The notes: generated by a model from the letters alone, not told the origin. Positions 6,427 through 15,433 are shown, counted from the stretch's first letter. The stretch is DNA of 23,790 nt from CAWUIO01 sp963922455 (GCA_963922455.1 CAWUIO010000099.1:1-23790), one strand, 5' to 3'. Numbers and translations: made by a program.

Positions 6427-9400
6427 TTATTTACCCGAACTAGGCAGGAGTTCTTGAGAAAGGAGGAGGTCATTATTACGAGTGGCCAGGAGATAGGTCT
6501 TATTTTGAAGTTTTAGCCACGTCAAACACTTAACATTTCCAGGTAAATACAGGCCACTTTGACGGTTGGGGAGGACCGTATAGCCATCTTTTTGGTTGGA
6601 AAGCAGGACCGTACCCAAGCCGGCATCCCAGCGGGGAGTCTCTACCTCGGTATTGTAAATATTGCCAGCAAGAATGATATCTTCAAAGCCATCCTGATTT
6701 AGGTCTTTGCCCACGATACTTAAAACGGGAGAGATTTGAGCTTCTCGGGGCAGTTGGCGGGTGCCAAAGCGGCCATTGCCCTGATTGATGAGCAAGAGGG
6801 AGGCAAAACTGGTCACTTCCTGTTGGCAACTGGCCGTCTTTAGTTTATCCCCATAGACATCTCCGATACTGGCCTTGGCAAAAGACTCATAGGTGGGAAA
6901 TTTTTCGGCGATAAAAGGCATTTGCTCAGAGGAGCATTGCCGCCCCCGGAAGGGGACATATTTATCTTTGTAGGGCTGGCTCAATACCAGGTCCCAGGTA
7001 TTGTTTCCATCCATATCTTCGGCAAACACTTTGAGGGGATAGGCTTGGCTGGCCTTGTATTTGGTGTTCAAGCCCGCATTTCCCACTACATAATCGGGTA
7101 GTTGGTCTCCATTTACATCGGTTTCGTAAATAGTCCACCACCAACCTTTAAGCTGGCTAAGCCCAGCCGGCTCAGTTACTTGCACAAACCGTCCATTTTG
7201 ATTTTCAAATAGGCCGATGGGAGTCCATTCTCCCAGTACTAGTAAATCGGTCCAGCCATCTTGGTTAAAATCGCTGGGCAGTATTTTGTTGATAATACCG
7301 AATTTGGCCAAATCGGGAATGATTTCCGCGGTTACATCTCGAAGGCCATTGGGGGTATTTTCTAGTAATCGGGACGGGGCGGCCAAGGGATAGCGTTGGG
7401 CTTGCATCCGGTTGCCCACTACCAAATCGGGGCGTTTATCTTGATTAAAATCTAAAACAGCCACCGTTTTGCCACTGTATAATTGATCGAGTAGGGCATC
7501 TTCGGAGGCCCGGCTAAATTGACCTGTGCCATCATTGAGGTAGAGCCGGTCGGCGTAGAGAGTAGAGCCTTGGGGATGGGAATTGCCCCCGCTTACCACA
7601 TAAAGATCGAGATCACCATCTTGGTCAATATCCACAAAGCTGCCCTCCATGTCTTCACAGAGGTTGTCATTTTGGAAAGCTGGGGTCTTTTGTAATGTAA
7701 AACCCGATTCGGAATATACGTATAAACTTCCGGCTTGGCCAGTGGCACCACCAATCCACAAATCAGGTTTTTGATCCCCATTGACATCGCCTTGGGCAAA
7801 AGCCGGGCCTAAAGTAGATTGTTTGTAGGGCAGCAAGCTTTCTTTGGCAAAATCATCATAGGGATTTTCTTTATGGTCATGATAGAGGCCTAGTTCGTTT
7901 AAAGCCTTAGATTGAAACAGTTGCCGGCTTTCTGTGAGGTAAGAGAGGGGATTACGGCCATCTTTTTCAAATACCTCAAGGGTTTGGTTGGCGGCAACTT
8001 GATATTGTTCGGAAACTAAACCCGAGGCCCATTCAATTCGCAGGGTATCTATTTTCTTCACTTTCCCTAGGCCAAAGTGGGCCATATTTTCTACGGCCGA
8101 GAGATAGCCCCGAACCCGGCCTGAGCGGTGGGTTTGGGCTTTTCCTTGGTAGTGAATGGTAATTTTGGCAAAGCTTTCACCGAGTGTACTCTGGGGGATA
8201 ATGTTGAGGTAATTGCCCCGTTTTTGTTCCTTGCTTAGGTTTTTATAAATCAATGCCTCAGCATCCATATTATTAATGACCAGTTCAAGGTCCCCATCTT
8301 GGTCCAAATCGGCATAGATGGCCCCGTTGGAAAACGTAGAATCGGCCAGTCCCCAATCTTGGGCACTTTCCTTGAAACGAAGGCCGCCCTGATTACGGTA
8401 CATCAGGTTGGGCAGTTTTTCGGAAGGCATGCGCTCGTAAAGACGTTTTTTGACATCTAGGGGAACCTCGTTTTTGAAAACTTGCTTAGCCATTTGTACT
8501 CCGGTACGGATGTCATTGTCTAAGGCATATTTACGGTAGCCATTGGTGATGAAGATATCTTTTTGGGGGTCATTATCAAAATCGGTCATTAATACGGTCC
8601 AACTCCAGTCGGTTTTGGCCATTTTGGTCATATGGGCGATGTTTCGGTAGCTGGCATTGCCCCGGTTGAGCTGTAAGGAGTTGAACATATACTGATGTTG
8701 ATAATCTAAGTCATTGACCAAAACATCAAACATCTTGGTATTCATGGAGGCCATCAAGGTTTTGGAACGGATGTGGTCGGCTGAGGCCATATCCAGGATA
8801 AAGATATCTTCCAGTTGGTCATTGTTGATATCGGCCACATCTACCCCCATACCAAAAAAGGAAAGTTGTTCGGTGTACTGTTTGGTATCATCGATAAAGC
8901 CTTTTTTACCTGTGTTAATCCACATACGATCGGGTACATAATAATCATTGGCCATGTAGATATCTAGCCAATTGTCTTCATTGAAATCACTAACGACCAG
9001 CCCCAAGCCAAAAGTAGGCTTTAGCAAACCGGCTTGGGCGCTTACATCTTGATAAACCCCGTTTTGATTTTCGTAGAGGTGGCTACTACTTTCGTGTAAG
9101 AGTTGGGGGCGGCTTTCCAGTATCTTGTTAAAGTTGATAGGATCTACTCCGTAGAGTGGGTTTTCGTTCATGACAAAGCAGTCCAAATCCCCATCTCGGT
9201 CATAGTCAAAAAATACCGCCTGATTGCTGATGGCGGGATCGGCGAGACCATACTCGGCGGCCTTTTCAACAAAGGTCATGTTTTGTTGATTGACAAAGAG
9301 AAGATTGAGCCTATTCTCGGCCGGATGGGGCCCTCCTTGACAGATGTAAATATCTAGCCAACCGTCCTGATTGATATCCACAAAGGTCACTCCATTGGCC

Positions 9401-9804
9401 CAATGCTTATTTAGGTTGATACCCGAAGTTTCGGTAACATCTTCAAAGCGGAGGTTTCCGAGGTTACGGTATATTTGGTTTTCAACTTGATTGCCGGTAA
9501 AGACCAAATCGGGCAGTCCATCATTATTTAAATCGCCCGCTCCTACACCGGCTCCATTATAGAAATAATCAAAGTCAAATACATTTTCGGCCGTCTCAAT
9601 ATTGGCTGTAATGCGATTATTAAAATGGACTTGGGATACCTGGGAGGGGAGCTTTTCAAAAACTGGCTTATCTCCGGCTAAGCGTAGTACAGTCGGTTGA
9701 GATGTTGATTTATTGCTTGTTGTGTAAAGCGATTCTAACCAGGAAATAGATCCTAGCGTTACCATGAGCATAAGCATGGTGGGGATTGATAATCGGAAAT
9801 TCAT
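6427..9804 (-). CDS. Exported FG-GAP/VCBS repeat protein with ASPIC/UnbV domain
   Basis: The protein has 1125 residues, with a hydrophobic N-terminal export signal (about 1-28). I count about 14 calcium-loop motifs of the DxDxDGxxD type, for example DLNNDGLPDL, DINQDGWLDI, DYDRDGDLDC, DVNGDQKPDL and DLNQDGFEDI. They indicate tandem FG-GAP beta-propeller blades, grouped before and after a central ASPIC/UnbV segment (about 515-605, with GYLSAVENMAHFGLG near 565-577). Such proteins are common in Bacteroidota and are usually cell-surface or secreted, calcium-stabilised and of unknown ligand. Many relatives sit beside SusC/SusD-type importers or carry a type IX sorting domain; I see neither. The ATG at 9802-9804 directly precedes the signal. 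A promoter candidate lies upstream at 9848-9879. Confidence 0.92.
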   Translation of the reverse strand: MNFRLSIPTMLMLMVTLGSISWLESLYTTSNKSTSQPTVLRLAGDKPVFEKLPSQVSQVHFNNRITANIETAENVFDFDYFYNGAGVGAGDLNNDGLPDLVFTGNQVENQIYRNLGNLRFEDVTETSGINLNKHWANGVTFVDINQDGWLDIYICQGGPHPAENRLNLLFVNQQNMTFVEKAAEYGLADPAISNQAVFFDYDRDGDLDCFVMNENPLYGVDPINFNKILESRPQLLHESSSHLYENQNGVYQDVSAQAGLLKPTFGLGLVVSDFNEDNWLDIYMANDYYVPDRMWINTGKKGFIDDTKQYTEQLSFFGMGVDVADINNDQLEDIFILDMASADHIRSKTLMASMNTKMFDVLVNDLDYQHQYMFNSLQLNRGNASYRNIAHMTKMAKTDWSWTVLMTDFDNDPQKDIFITNGYRKYALDNDIRTGVQMAKQVFKNEVPLDVKKRLYERMPSEKLPNLMYRNQGGLRFKESAQDWGLADSTFSNGAIYADLDQDGDLELVINNMDAEALIYKNLSKEQKRGNYLNIIPQSTLGESFAKITIHYQGKAQTHRSGRVRGYLSAVENMAHFGLGKVKKIDTLRIEWASGLVSEQYQVAANQTLEVFEKDGRNPLSYLTESRQLFQSKALNELGLYHDHKENPYDDFAKESLLPYKQSTLGPAFAQGDVNGDQKPDLWIGGATGQAGSLYVYSESGFTLQKTPAFQNDNLCEDMEGSFVDIDQDGDLDLYVVSGGNSHPQGSTLYADRLYLNDGTGQFSRASEDALLDQLYSGKTVAVLDFNQDKRPDLVVGNRMQAQRYPLAAPSRLLENTPNGLRDVTAEIIPDLAKFGIINKILPSDFNQDGWTDLLVLGEWTPIGLFENQNGRFVQVTEPAGLSQLKGWWWTIYETDVNGDQLPDYVVGNAGLNTKYKASQAYPLKVFAEDMDGNNTWDLVLSQPYKDKYVPFRGRQCSSEQMPFIAEKFPTYESFAKASIGDVYGDKLKTASCQQEVTSFASLLLINQGNGRFGTRQLPREAQISPVLSIVGKDLNQDGFEDIILAGNIYNTEVETPRWDAGLGTVLLSNQKDGYTVLPNRQSGLYLPGNVKCLTWLKLQNKTYLLATRNNDLLLSQELLPSSGK

Positions 9805-9847
9805 AAACCCTAGATTCTTGTGCGTTGAGATTAGCTTTCAGCAACTC

Positions 9848-9879
9848 GAAAACTAGGGATATTTCCCATAAAGGACAAA
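9848..9879 (-). promoter_or_regulatory. Candidate Bacteroidota-type promoter of the FG-GAP gene
   Basis: On the minus strand TTTG (9879-9876) is followed after 20 nt by TAGTTTTC (9855-9848), one base from the Bacteroidota -7 consensus TAnnTTTG. A start a few bases later would give a leader of about 35-40 nt. The spacer contains the inverted repeat GGGA-aata-TCCC. Confidence 0.4.
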
Positions 9880-9919
9880 TTTTAAATAAGATTTTCCAAA
9901 AGACTAGGGGAGGGGAGGT

Positions 9920-9941
9920 GTCCTCCCACAGGTAGGAGGAC
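9920..9941. other. Hairpin downstream of the lipoprotein gene
   Basis: GTCCTCC (9920-9926) and GGAGGAC (9935-9941) form a perfect 7-bp stem with an 8-nt loop, 20 nt past the stop of the gene ending at 9961. On the minus strand no T run follows (ACACCTCCCC comes next), so it may stabilise an mRNA end or be a weak or factor-assisted terminator. Confidence 0.4.
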
Positions 9942-9960
9942 CTAAAATTTTCTAATAGAA

Positions 9961-10686
9961 TTACAAGCCTTTGAGGATTTCTAAGGCCTCGATGAGATCT
10001 TGGTATTCAATATCTGCCGGAATTTCAAACTTATCTTCCGGGACGGAAACGTCGGCTTGCAATGAAATTGCCTCGGATGAATAATTCATTCCAGGAAGAT
10101 CCACCTCTATTTTGAGCGGAATATTTTTCCAAACCCACATCTTGGTTTGGGCAGATTTTAATTCCCAGATATCGCAGGTTTTGCCCGCTATTTCTCCTTC
10201 GCCGATGCGCTCGCCCCCCATATCTTCAAGTATTTTCATGCCTAATTTACCCAAGTCTTTTGAGTTGGCATTTTCTATGATTTGCTCATAGACTGGATTT
10301 TTTCCCTTGGTACCGGTATTATTTATTCTGTCAACGATGTAAATAAATTCCCCGTCAATAATCTCCATTTTATCCGTTTTCTGATTCACACCCGCAATTT
10401 TGAGGGTAGTTTGGGTATACTTGGCTTCACGCATGCCCCATTTATCAAAATAGAGTATTTCTTTACCTTCTTGCAGGCCGGTCATTTTGTACTCGATAAT
10501 GCCCGATCGGAGCGCATAACGTTTGTATTTTTGGTCTTCCAACTCCTCTGAATTTCCCTCTGTGGAAGATGAATTGTCAGATGAGGCCTGGTTAGGGTCT
10601 TGGCTAGAATTGCTTGTGTTTTCTCCACAAGCTGCAAAAAATGAGATAAAGCATAAAACGAAAAGCCAGTGGTATGTCAATTTCAT
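9961..10686 (-). CDS. Predicted lipoprotein, DUF4412-like
   Basis: The protein has 241 residues. A lipoprotein signal ends in the lipobox FAAC (Cys20). A low-complexity Ser/Asn/Asp/Glu linker follows (about 22-52), typical of surface or periplasmic lipoproteins. The globular part starts with YALRSGIIEYKMTG and contains a LYFDKWGMREA strand, a GEIAGKTCDIWEL turn and a WVWKNIPLKIEVDLPG segment. The pattern resembles DUF4412 and LolA-like beta-sheet proteins, where a modification of a metal or lipid cargo has not been established; the match is from memory. The function is unknown. The gene lies 109 nt after the start-proximal end of no obvious partner: the next minus-strand gene, ending at 10796, is upstream and also encodes an exported protein. 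Confidence 0.75.
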   Translation of the reverse strand: MKLTYHWLFVLCFISFFAACGENTSNSSQDPNQASSDNSSSTEGNSEELEDQKYKRYALRSGIIEYKMTGLQEGKEILYFDKWGMREAKYTQTTLKIAGVNQKTDKMEIIDGEFIYIVDRINNTGTKGKNPVYEQIIENANSKDLGKLGMKILEDMGGERIGEGEIAGKTCDIWELKSAQTKMWVWKNIPLKIEVDLPGMNYSSEAISLQADVSVPEDKFEIPADIEYQDLIEALEILKGL

Positions 10687-10795
10687 ACGTATTGAAGTTA
10701 TAGTGTAAATGGTTTTACGTAAAAGGGGCTATACTAAGCTGAAAGTAAAAGCAATTTTAAACGCTCTTATTTTAAATACAAAGGTGAAGGCTCCT

Positions 10796-11773
10796 TTATT
10801 TAGTCATAAGCTCTGTAAGCCCCATAGGATTTATTACGGATATATTCCCGGCTTCTTCCACCACTAAAATTTTAGTGAACTCCCCCTTGTAATACCAAAA
10901 AAAATCGGTGGATACGGGCTGGGGGTGCTTCATATAAAAATCTTTTACTACGTTGTGGGTGAGTTGGATAAATAATACAAAATCGAGTGGTTTTTCGGGT
11001 GAAACTGTGCACAGGTTTACGATGCCTTTATTGGGTATTGCTAAGACAGCTCCCCATTCCCCAAGCATCTCTGGTGCATTTTTTTCAAGGTCAAGGGCAC
11101 AGCTAGCGGCATAGTCATCATTACTAAGGAAGTGGATTTCCACTTCCACACTGTCATTTTTAAAAGTTTTAGACATTTTTTCTAGCGCTTGTTTATTCAC
11201 ATTATCCTGGGCCATCCGAAACAATTCATCCTTGGTTTTTCCCCAAGTTTGTGAAATATCGGCGCTGATGGGAGAAAAGGTGCTGGGAAGATCCAGCATA
11301 AGTACCGTATACGTTCCATCCAAATCTTCTCTAATTATGAATTTTTCGGGGCCCCCATTCTCCGCTACGAGCTCTTTTAGGTATATTCGGATACTTAAAT
11401 ATTTCTGGATGCTCTCAAAATCATCCATATTAACCAAGCCCTTTTCTTCTTCCACAGAAAACAAAGAATTGAAATGATCTTGAATGAGCAGGGGCCAATC
11501 TTTTCGGTCAATATCTACACTTTTTAAGATAACGTTGTGCAAATTGAAGCCGCGATACCCCGAACCGTCTTCTAGGGCAACAAAACCATCTTTGACAGAG
11601 ATTACGGTAAATTTTTCAGAAATTTTTTTAACGGATAAATCTACCAACTCTTTATAGTCCTCGCTACTTATGGCATCTTCGTAGCCTTCGGGTATCTTGT
11701 ATTGTATTTTCTGAGCAAACAATGAAGAAGAAACCAATAAGGATAATAATAAAAAAGTAGTCCTGATAAACAT
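10796..11773 (-). CDS. Exported protein, distantly DUF1444-like
   Basis: The ATG at 11771-11773 yields 325 residues beginning with a clean signal peptide (MFIRTTFLLLSLLVSSSLFA, then Q). The open frame runs 27 codons further upstream, but that extension would displace the signal. The order of elements recalls the DUF1444/YtpQ family of Firmicutes: an IRIYLKELV strand, a predicted helix near DELFRMAQDNVNKQALEKM, the FLSNDDYAASCALDL stretch, an AVLAIPNKGIVNL strand, and a final YYKGEF strand pair. YtpQ is cytoplasmic, so an exported relative would be unusual; the likeness is by eye and weak. Function unknown. The divergent neighbour is xdhC, with 191 nt between the two starts. Confidence 0.72.
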   Translation of the reverse strand: MFIRTTFLLLSLLVSSSLFAQKIQYKIPEGYEDAISSEDYKELVDLSVKKISEKFTVISVKDGFVALEDGSGYRGFNLHNVILKSVDIDRKDWPLLIQDHFNSLFSVEEEKGLVNMDDFESIQKYLSIRIYLKELVAENGGPEKFIIREDLDGTYTVLMLDLPSTFSPISADISQTWGKTKDELFRMAQDNVNKQALEKMSKTFKNDSVEVEIHFLSNDDYAASCALDLEKNAPEMLGEWGAVLAIPNKGIVNLCTVSPEKPLDFVLFIQLTHNVVKDFYMKHPQPVSTDFFWYYKGEFTKILVVEEAGNISVINPMGLTELMTK

Positions 11774-11915
11774 GAGGGTGTGGGTTGAATGGTGTGTGCA
11801 TAAAAACCTAAAATAATATTTCCCCAAGCAGTATGCAATACTTGACGTGTACAAAAGAAAAAATTATTGACATAATATACATTTGGCCAAACAAGGGTAT
11901 TTCGATCATCCTAGC

Positions 11916-11945
11916 TTGCGAATGTTCATTAAATTTTACAATTTG
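11916..11945 (+). promoter_or_regulatory. Weak promoter candidate for xdhC
   Basis: TTG (11916-11918), an 18-nt spacer and TACAATTTG (11937-11945) resemble a Bacteroidota promoter, but the gap inside the -7 element is three bases instead of two. The leader would be only about 12-15 nt before the ATG at 11965. Confidence 0.25.
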
Positions 11946-11964
11946 AATAAATTTTATATTGTAC

Positions 11965-12993
11965 ATGAAAGATATATTTGAGGACATCAAGGCCTGGTAT
12001 AGTGAGGGGAAGGACTTTGCCTTGGCTACGGTTGTGGATACATGGCGCTCAGCTCCCCGTATGGTGGGCTCGGCCATGGCGATTGCCCAGGATATGCAGA
12101 ATGTAGGTTCGGTGAGTGGTGGGTGTGTAGAAGGAAGTGTAATCAAAGAGGCTTTGCCACTTATTCAATCCGGAGAAGGGAAGTTGATACGCTTTGGGGT
12201 AAGCAATGAAGAAGCTTGGTCGGTTGGGCTGAGTTGTGGAGGAAAAATCAAAGTCTACGTGGAACGCTTTTTAGGCCTTTCCGAAAAAGAGCGAAGGGTC
12301 TGGGAGACCTTACAGCAAAGGATTCAAGATAATGCGTCCAGTATTTTAGTCACCCCATTAGTGGATGGAATATCCCAGCATAGCCTACTCTTGCCCGGAG
12401 GTGAAGTGATCGGGCACGCACTTCCCGAAGCGCTAGTCCAACAGGCAATCGAATCGGCAAGGATGCGTAAACACCAAGTCGTAGAGATGGGTGATACGTC
12501 CTATTTTATACAGCTGTTCCCCAAAAAAGCCCGCATGATTATCGTAGGGGCCGCTCACGTATCCCTGGATTTGATTGACTTGGCCAACCAGTTTGATTTT
12601 GAAACCATCGTGATCGAACCCCGCGGCGTATTTACTCAAGAGACCCGTTTTAAAAGCCCCCCCCATCAATTGCACCAAACCTGGCCGGAAGAAGTCTTGG
12701 CCGATATGGCGATAGATGCCGACACCTATGCGGTTATGCTGACCCATGACCCCAAAATAGACGACCAGGCCTTGCATCATTTATTACGTTCGGAAGTAGC
12801 CTATATTGGAGCTTTAGGAAGTAGTAAGACCCACGCCAAACGAGTGGGCCGATTAGAAAAAGCCGGATTTTCGGAAGCAGAAATAGCCCGAATACACGGA
12901 CCAGTAGGGGTAAACATACGGGCTTTAAGCCCCAAAGAAATTGCCTTAAGTATCATGGCCCAGATTATCCAAGTCAAAAATCAACATCATTGA
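11965..12993 (+). CDS. xdhC: XdhC/CoxI-family molybdenum-cofactor chaperone
   Basis: The protein has 342 residues from the ATG at 11965. The N-terminal XdhC/CoxI domain contains ATVVDTWRSAPRMVGSAM and VGSVSGGCVEGSVI (about 21-60), including the conserved GGC-EG turn with Cys54. The C-terminal Rossmann domain (about 185-335) carries MIIVGAAHVSLDL, VIEPRGVF, MLTHDPKIDD and YIGALGSSKTHAKR, all family landmarks. XdhC proteins bind Mo cofactor, help sulfurate it and insert it into xanthine dehydrogenase-type enzymes; CoxI members mature CO-dehydrogenase-like enzymes. No molybdenum hydroxylase gene is visible nearby, so the client must be encoded elsewhere. It is probably co-transcribed with the exported protein 46 nt downstream. 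Confidence 0.92.
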   Translation: MKDIFEDIKAWYSEGKDFALATVVDTWRSAPRMVGSAMAIAQDMQNVGSVSGGCVEGSVIKEALPLIQSGEGKLIRFGVSNEEAWSVGLSCGGKIKVYVERFLGLSEKERRVWETLQQRIQDNASSILVTPLVDGISQHSLLLPGGEVIGHALPEALVQQAIESARMRKHQVVEMGDTSYFIQLFPKKARMIIVGAAHVSLDLIDLANQFDFETIVIEPRGVFTQETRFKSPPHQLHQTWPEEVLADMAIDADTYAVMLTHDPKIDDQALHHLLRSEVAYIGALGSSKTHAKRVGRLEKAGFSEAEIARIHGPVGVNIRALSPKEIALSIMAQIIQVKNQHH

Positions 12994-13039
12994 TTTGAAA
13001 GCAATTTGGAATATTATACCAACAAAGTTGACCCACCGC

Positions 13040-13876
13040 ATGCATGGTAAATTAATTGTCTTCTTCTGGCTGCTGATTCTTTCCGCTGTCCATCCGTTAT
13101 TCTCCCAAAATAGCTTTGATGTGATTGGCTCCTTTGGAGACTGCCGTTATGCCTCTTCCCGGCAACTGGTCAAAATACCCAGTCAAGTAAAGAATACCGA
13201 CTCCTTCTACTTCAAAAATTTAGATACCCGTCTTTATTTGCATCGGGAAGGAGAATTGTACCGGGCAAAACTCGACCACCTTAGCTCAAGAAAAATCCCC
13301 TTGTATTTAGTGATGGAGCCTTTGGCAGAGGAATTCCTGAGTATTCACCGAGGAGACCAAAATAGGAGCTTGGTCTATGATTTCCGAGACTTTTTTAAGG
13401 ATTCTACCTACGCTGTCGCGGGAGATACGCTTGCCTTAAGGGTACACGATATTAGTTACCCTATTGGGGAAAGCAGTTTTTTTGTAATCCGGTTTGAATA
13501 TAATGATCAGGTGGTCAACCGGAGAGTGGGTACCCGAGAAGATATACTTCTTTTTTCCAGAGAATTGTTTTATGACAAAAACCATCAGCCCATTCCCCGC
13601 GAAAAAATGCCCAAGGTGGGTTTATATTATGTGCAAAATTATATACCCGGAGACCGTAGTCATATGCGGCCAGAATTACTGTACAATTGCCGGATAATTT
13701 TCTTAGAGCCAGAGGATGTCCTACCTGTCTATCAAAATATCCGAATGGCCCTTTATGAGCACGATGCTTTATCCTGGGACCGCATAAACAATCTGGTATG
13801 CCGCTATGTATGGGACCTCTTCGGATACACCGCCCCCGATCTGATGAGTGACTGGCTGCAAGGTTTAGACCCCTAA
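13040..13876 (+). CDS. Exported protein of unknown function
   Basis: I do not recognise this family. The ATG at 13040 gives 278 residues and a strong signal peptide (MHGKLIVFFWLLILSA, ending near FSQ). A TTG just after the xdhC stop would add 15 residues ahead of the signal and seems less likely. The mature part is rich in aromatic and charged residues and looks mainly beta with a helical end (YQNIRMALYEHDALSWDRINNLVCRYVWDLFGY). There is no lipobox, membrane anchor or sorting domain. It contains few cysteines (near 33, 217 and 254). The 46-nt gap to xdhC on the same strand suggests one transcript, but an extracytoplasmic protein has no obvious part in cofactor maturation. Repeat copy R4 begins 63 nt downstream. 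Confidence 0.78.
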   Translation: MHGKLIVFFWLLILSAVHPLFSQNSFDVIGSFGDCRYASSRQLVKIPSQVKNTDSFYFKNLDTRLYLHREGELYRAKLDHLSSRKIPLYLVMEPLAEEFLSIHRGDQNRSLVYDFRDFFKDSTYAVAGDTLALRVHDISYPIGESSFFVIRFEYNDQVVNRRVGTREDILLFSRELFYDKNHQPIPREKMPKVGLYYVQNYIPGDRSHMRPELLYNCRIIFLEPEDVLPVYQNIRMALYEHDALSWDRINNLVCRYVWDLFGYTAPDLMSDWLQGLDP

Positions 13877-13938
13877 TATTGTTATTTGGGACGTTTTTGG
13901 GCCATTACTGTGCTATATAAGCCCTAGTTTGGGTTTTT

Positions 13939-13999
13939 GGGGCTTCCCCGCGCGGAGTAACATAAAGGCCCCGGCTACAAAATCTTGCCGCGCGGGTCG
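13939..13999 (+). repeat. Dispersed repeat R, copy R4 (head only)
   Basis: GGGGCTTCCCC at 13939 is followed by the longest perfect stem of the short copies: CCCGCGCGG (13947-13955) with CCGCGCGGG (13988-13996), closing a 32-nt loop. After GTCG the sequence diverges, so the tail module is absent. The copy sits between two converging stop codons, 63 nt after one and 14 nt from the other. Confidence 0.75.
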
Positions 14000-14012
14000 A
14001 ATCTGACTCAAA

Positions 14013-14276
14013 TTACAGATACCTCCTCACCACTCGAAACCTTCTAAATTGCCCACTCAAATACCAGCTTAAAGTTAGGTTCGAAGCAAACACCCCTAGA
14101 TATTTGATAGTCAATGGCATAGCCCAAGCTTTCCAATGTTTGGTTAAGGCCTGGAGATTCGAATTCCAATGTAATGGGGACAAATACATGCCCCAAACCA
14201 CCCCTATCCAAAAATATCCGGTGTACAAAAAAAGCCGGCTAAAAAAAAACTGCATAAAATTTGACCTGATTTCCAT
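14013..14276 (-). CDS. Small membrane protein, hypothetical
   Basis: The frame has 87 residues (80 if translation starts at the second Met). It contains two hydrophobic segments: FFFSRLFLYTGYFWIGVVWG (about 10-29) and a second around residues 53-72. It ends in a basic tail (RRFRVVRRYL), suggesting a small inner-membrane protein with a positively charged end. I recognise no family. It does not overlap another gene, has an ATG start, and is divergent from the phospholipase-like gene with 50 nt between starts. A chance open frame cannot be excluded at this length, but the segmented hydrophobicity speaks for a real gene. Confidence 0.5.
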   Translation of the reverse strand: MEIRSNFMQFFFSRLFLYTGYFWIGVVWGMYLSPLHWNSNLQALTKHWKAWAMPLTIKYLGVFASNLTLSWYLSGQFRRFRVVRRYL

Positions 14277-14326
14277 GAATTAAGTGTTAATGGATAATAA
14301 GCTACCCACCAGTGACTATTTGTTTC

Positions 14327-15433
14327 ATGAAAAGAACCGTCTTCATCCTTATCTTGCTATGTTTTTCGTATGGCCCGGCGGCTGCCTGGGGCTTTTTTGC
14401 CCATAAGTTGATTAACCGTATGGCCGTGTTTACCCTCCCGCCGGAGATGATTGGCTTTTATAAATATTATATCAGTTTTTTGAGTGAAAATGCCGTCAAC
14501 CCGGATAAGCGACGGTATGCCGTAGATGGGGAAGCGCCCCGTCACTACGTAGATATTGATCATTTTGACGATCTCTACGGTGATAGCGCCGTTTATAAAA
14601 TGCCCCGCTTTTGGAAGGAGGCTATTAAAGCTCATAGTGAAGATACCTTAATGGCCTACGGGATTGCCCCTTGGAATGTCCAAAACTTCAAAATGCGGCT
14701 TACCCAAGCTTTTCGGCAAAAAGATGTAGGCCGTATCTTGCGCCTTTCGGCCGATATTGGGCATTACATTGCCGACTCGAATGTTCCTTTGCATACCACC
14801 GTAAATTACAATGGTCAATTGACCAACCAAGTAGGGATCCACGCCTTTTGGGAGTCCCGTTTGCCCGAGCTGTACTCAGGGAAGTACAACTTCTTCGTAG
14901 GAAAGGCCGAATATATTGAAAATACCCAATTTAAAGCTTGGGAAGCCGTAACCCGTGCCCACGAAGCCCTTGACTCCGTCCTTTTGTTTGAAAAACAGCT
15001 GAGTGAAGAAATTACCTTAGATAAAAAATATACTCTAGAAGAACGGAATACGATCACCATCCGTACCTATTCCCGCCCCTTTTGCCAGACCTACCACGAA
15101 CGCTTGAACGGCCAAGTAGAACGGCGTATGCGGGCTGCCATCAAGATGATTGGCGATTTTTGGATGACCGCCTGGGTAGACGCAGGCCAACCAGACCTAA
15201 AGTTGCTGATGGACGAAAAATACCAGCGACAATTGGAGAAAGAACTTGAGAAAGAACTTAAAGAGCTGAAAAAGAAAAAGATAAAAACCCGTTCCCACGA
15301 AGGAGTAGCGATGTTGAACCAACATGAGCATAAAGGCTGCTGCCCCGACGATACGTGGATGGCCATGTATTTTCGTTTTCGTCGCCTAGACAACAAAGTG
15401 GGCAATAAAGAGCCCACCCCATCAACGAATTAA
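14327..15433 (+). CDS. Exported zinc-dependent phospholipase C / S1-P1-type hydrolase
   Basis: The ATG at 14327 gives 368 residues with a signal peptide ending AAA, so the mature protein starts at Trp21. In zinc-dependent phospholipase C and S1/P1 nucleases the N-terminal Trp is itself a zinc ligand. Other ligands fit by spacing: His26 (W-x4-H as in S1/P1), His73/Asp76 in PRHYVDIDHF, His146 and Asp150 (HYIAD), His156, then His172 and Glu176 (HAFWE). The final Glu resembles phospholipase C more than the nucleases. It probably hydrolyses phosphodiesters outside the cytoplasmic membrane; the substrate is open. The C-terminal part has a Lys/Glu helix (near 305-325). It lies 38 nt upstream of the NDH-2 gene on the same strand, with no terminator between them. 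Confidence 0.85.
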   Translation: MKRTVFILILLCFSYGPAAAWGFFAHKLINRMAVFTLPPEMIGFYKYYISFLSENAVNPDKRRYAVDGEAPRHYVDIDHFDDLYGDSAVYKMPRFWKEAIKAHSEDTLMAYGIAPWNVQNFKMRLTQAFRQKDVGRILRLSADIGHYIADSNVPLHTTVNYNGQLTNQVGIHAFWESRLPELYSGKYNFFVGKAEYIENTQFKAWEAVTRAHEALDSVLLFEKQLSEEITLDKKYTLEERNTITIRTYSRPFCQTYHERLNGQVERRMRAAIKMIGDFWMTAWVDAGQPDLKLLMDEKYQRQLEKELEKELKELKKKKIKTRSHEGVAMLNQHEHKGCCPDDTWMAMYFRFRRLDNKVGNKEPTPSTN

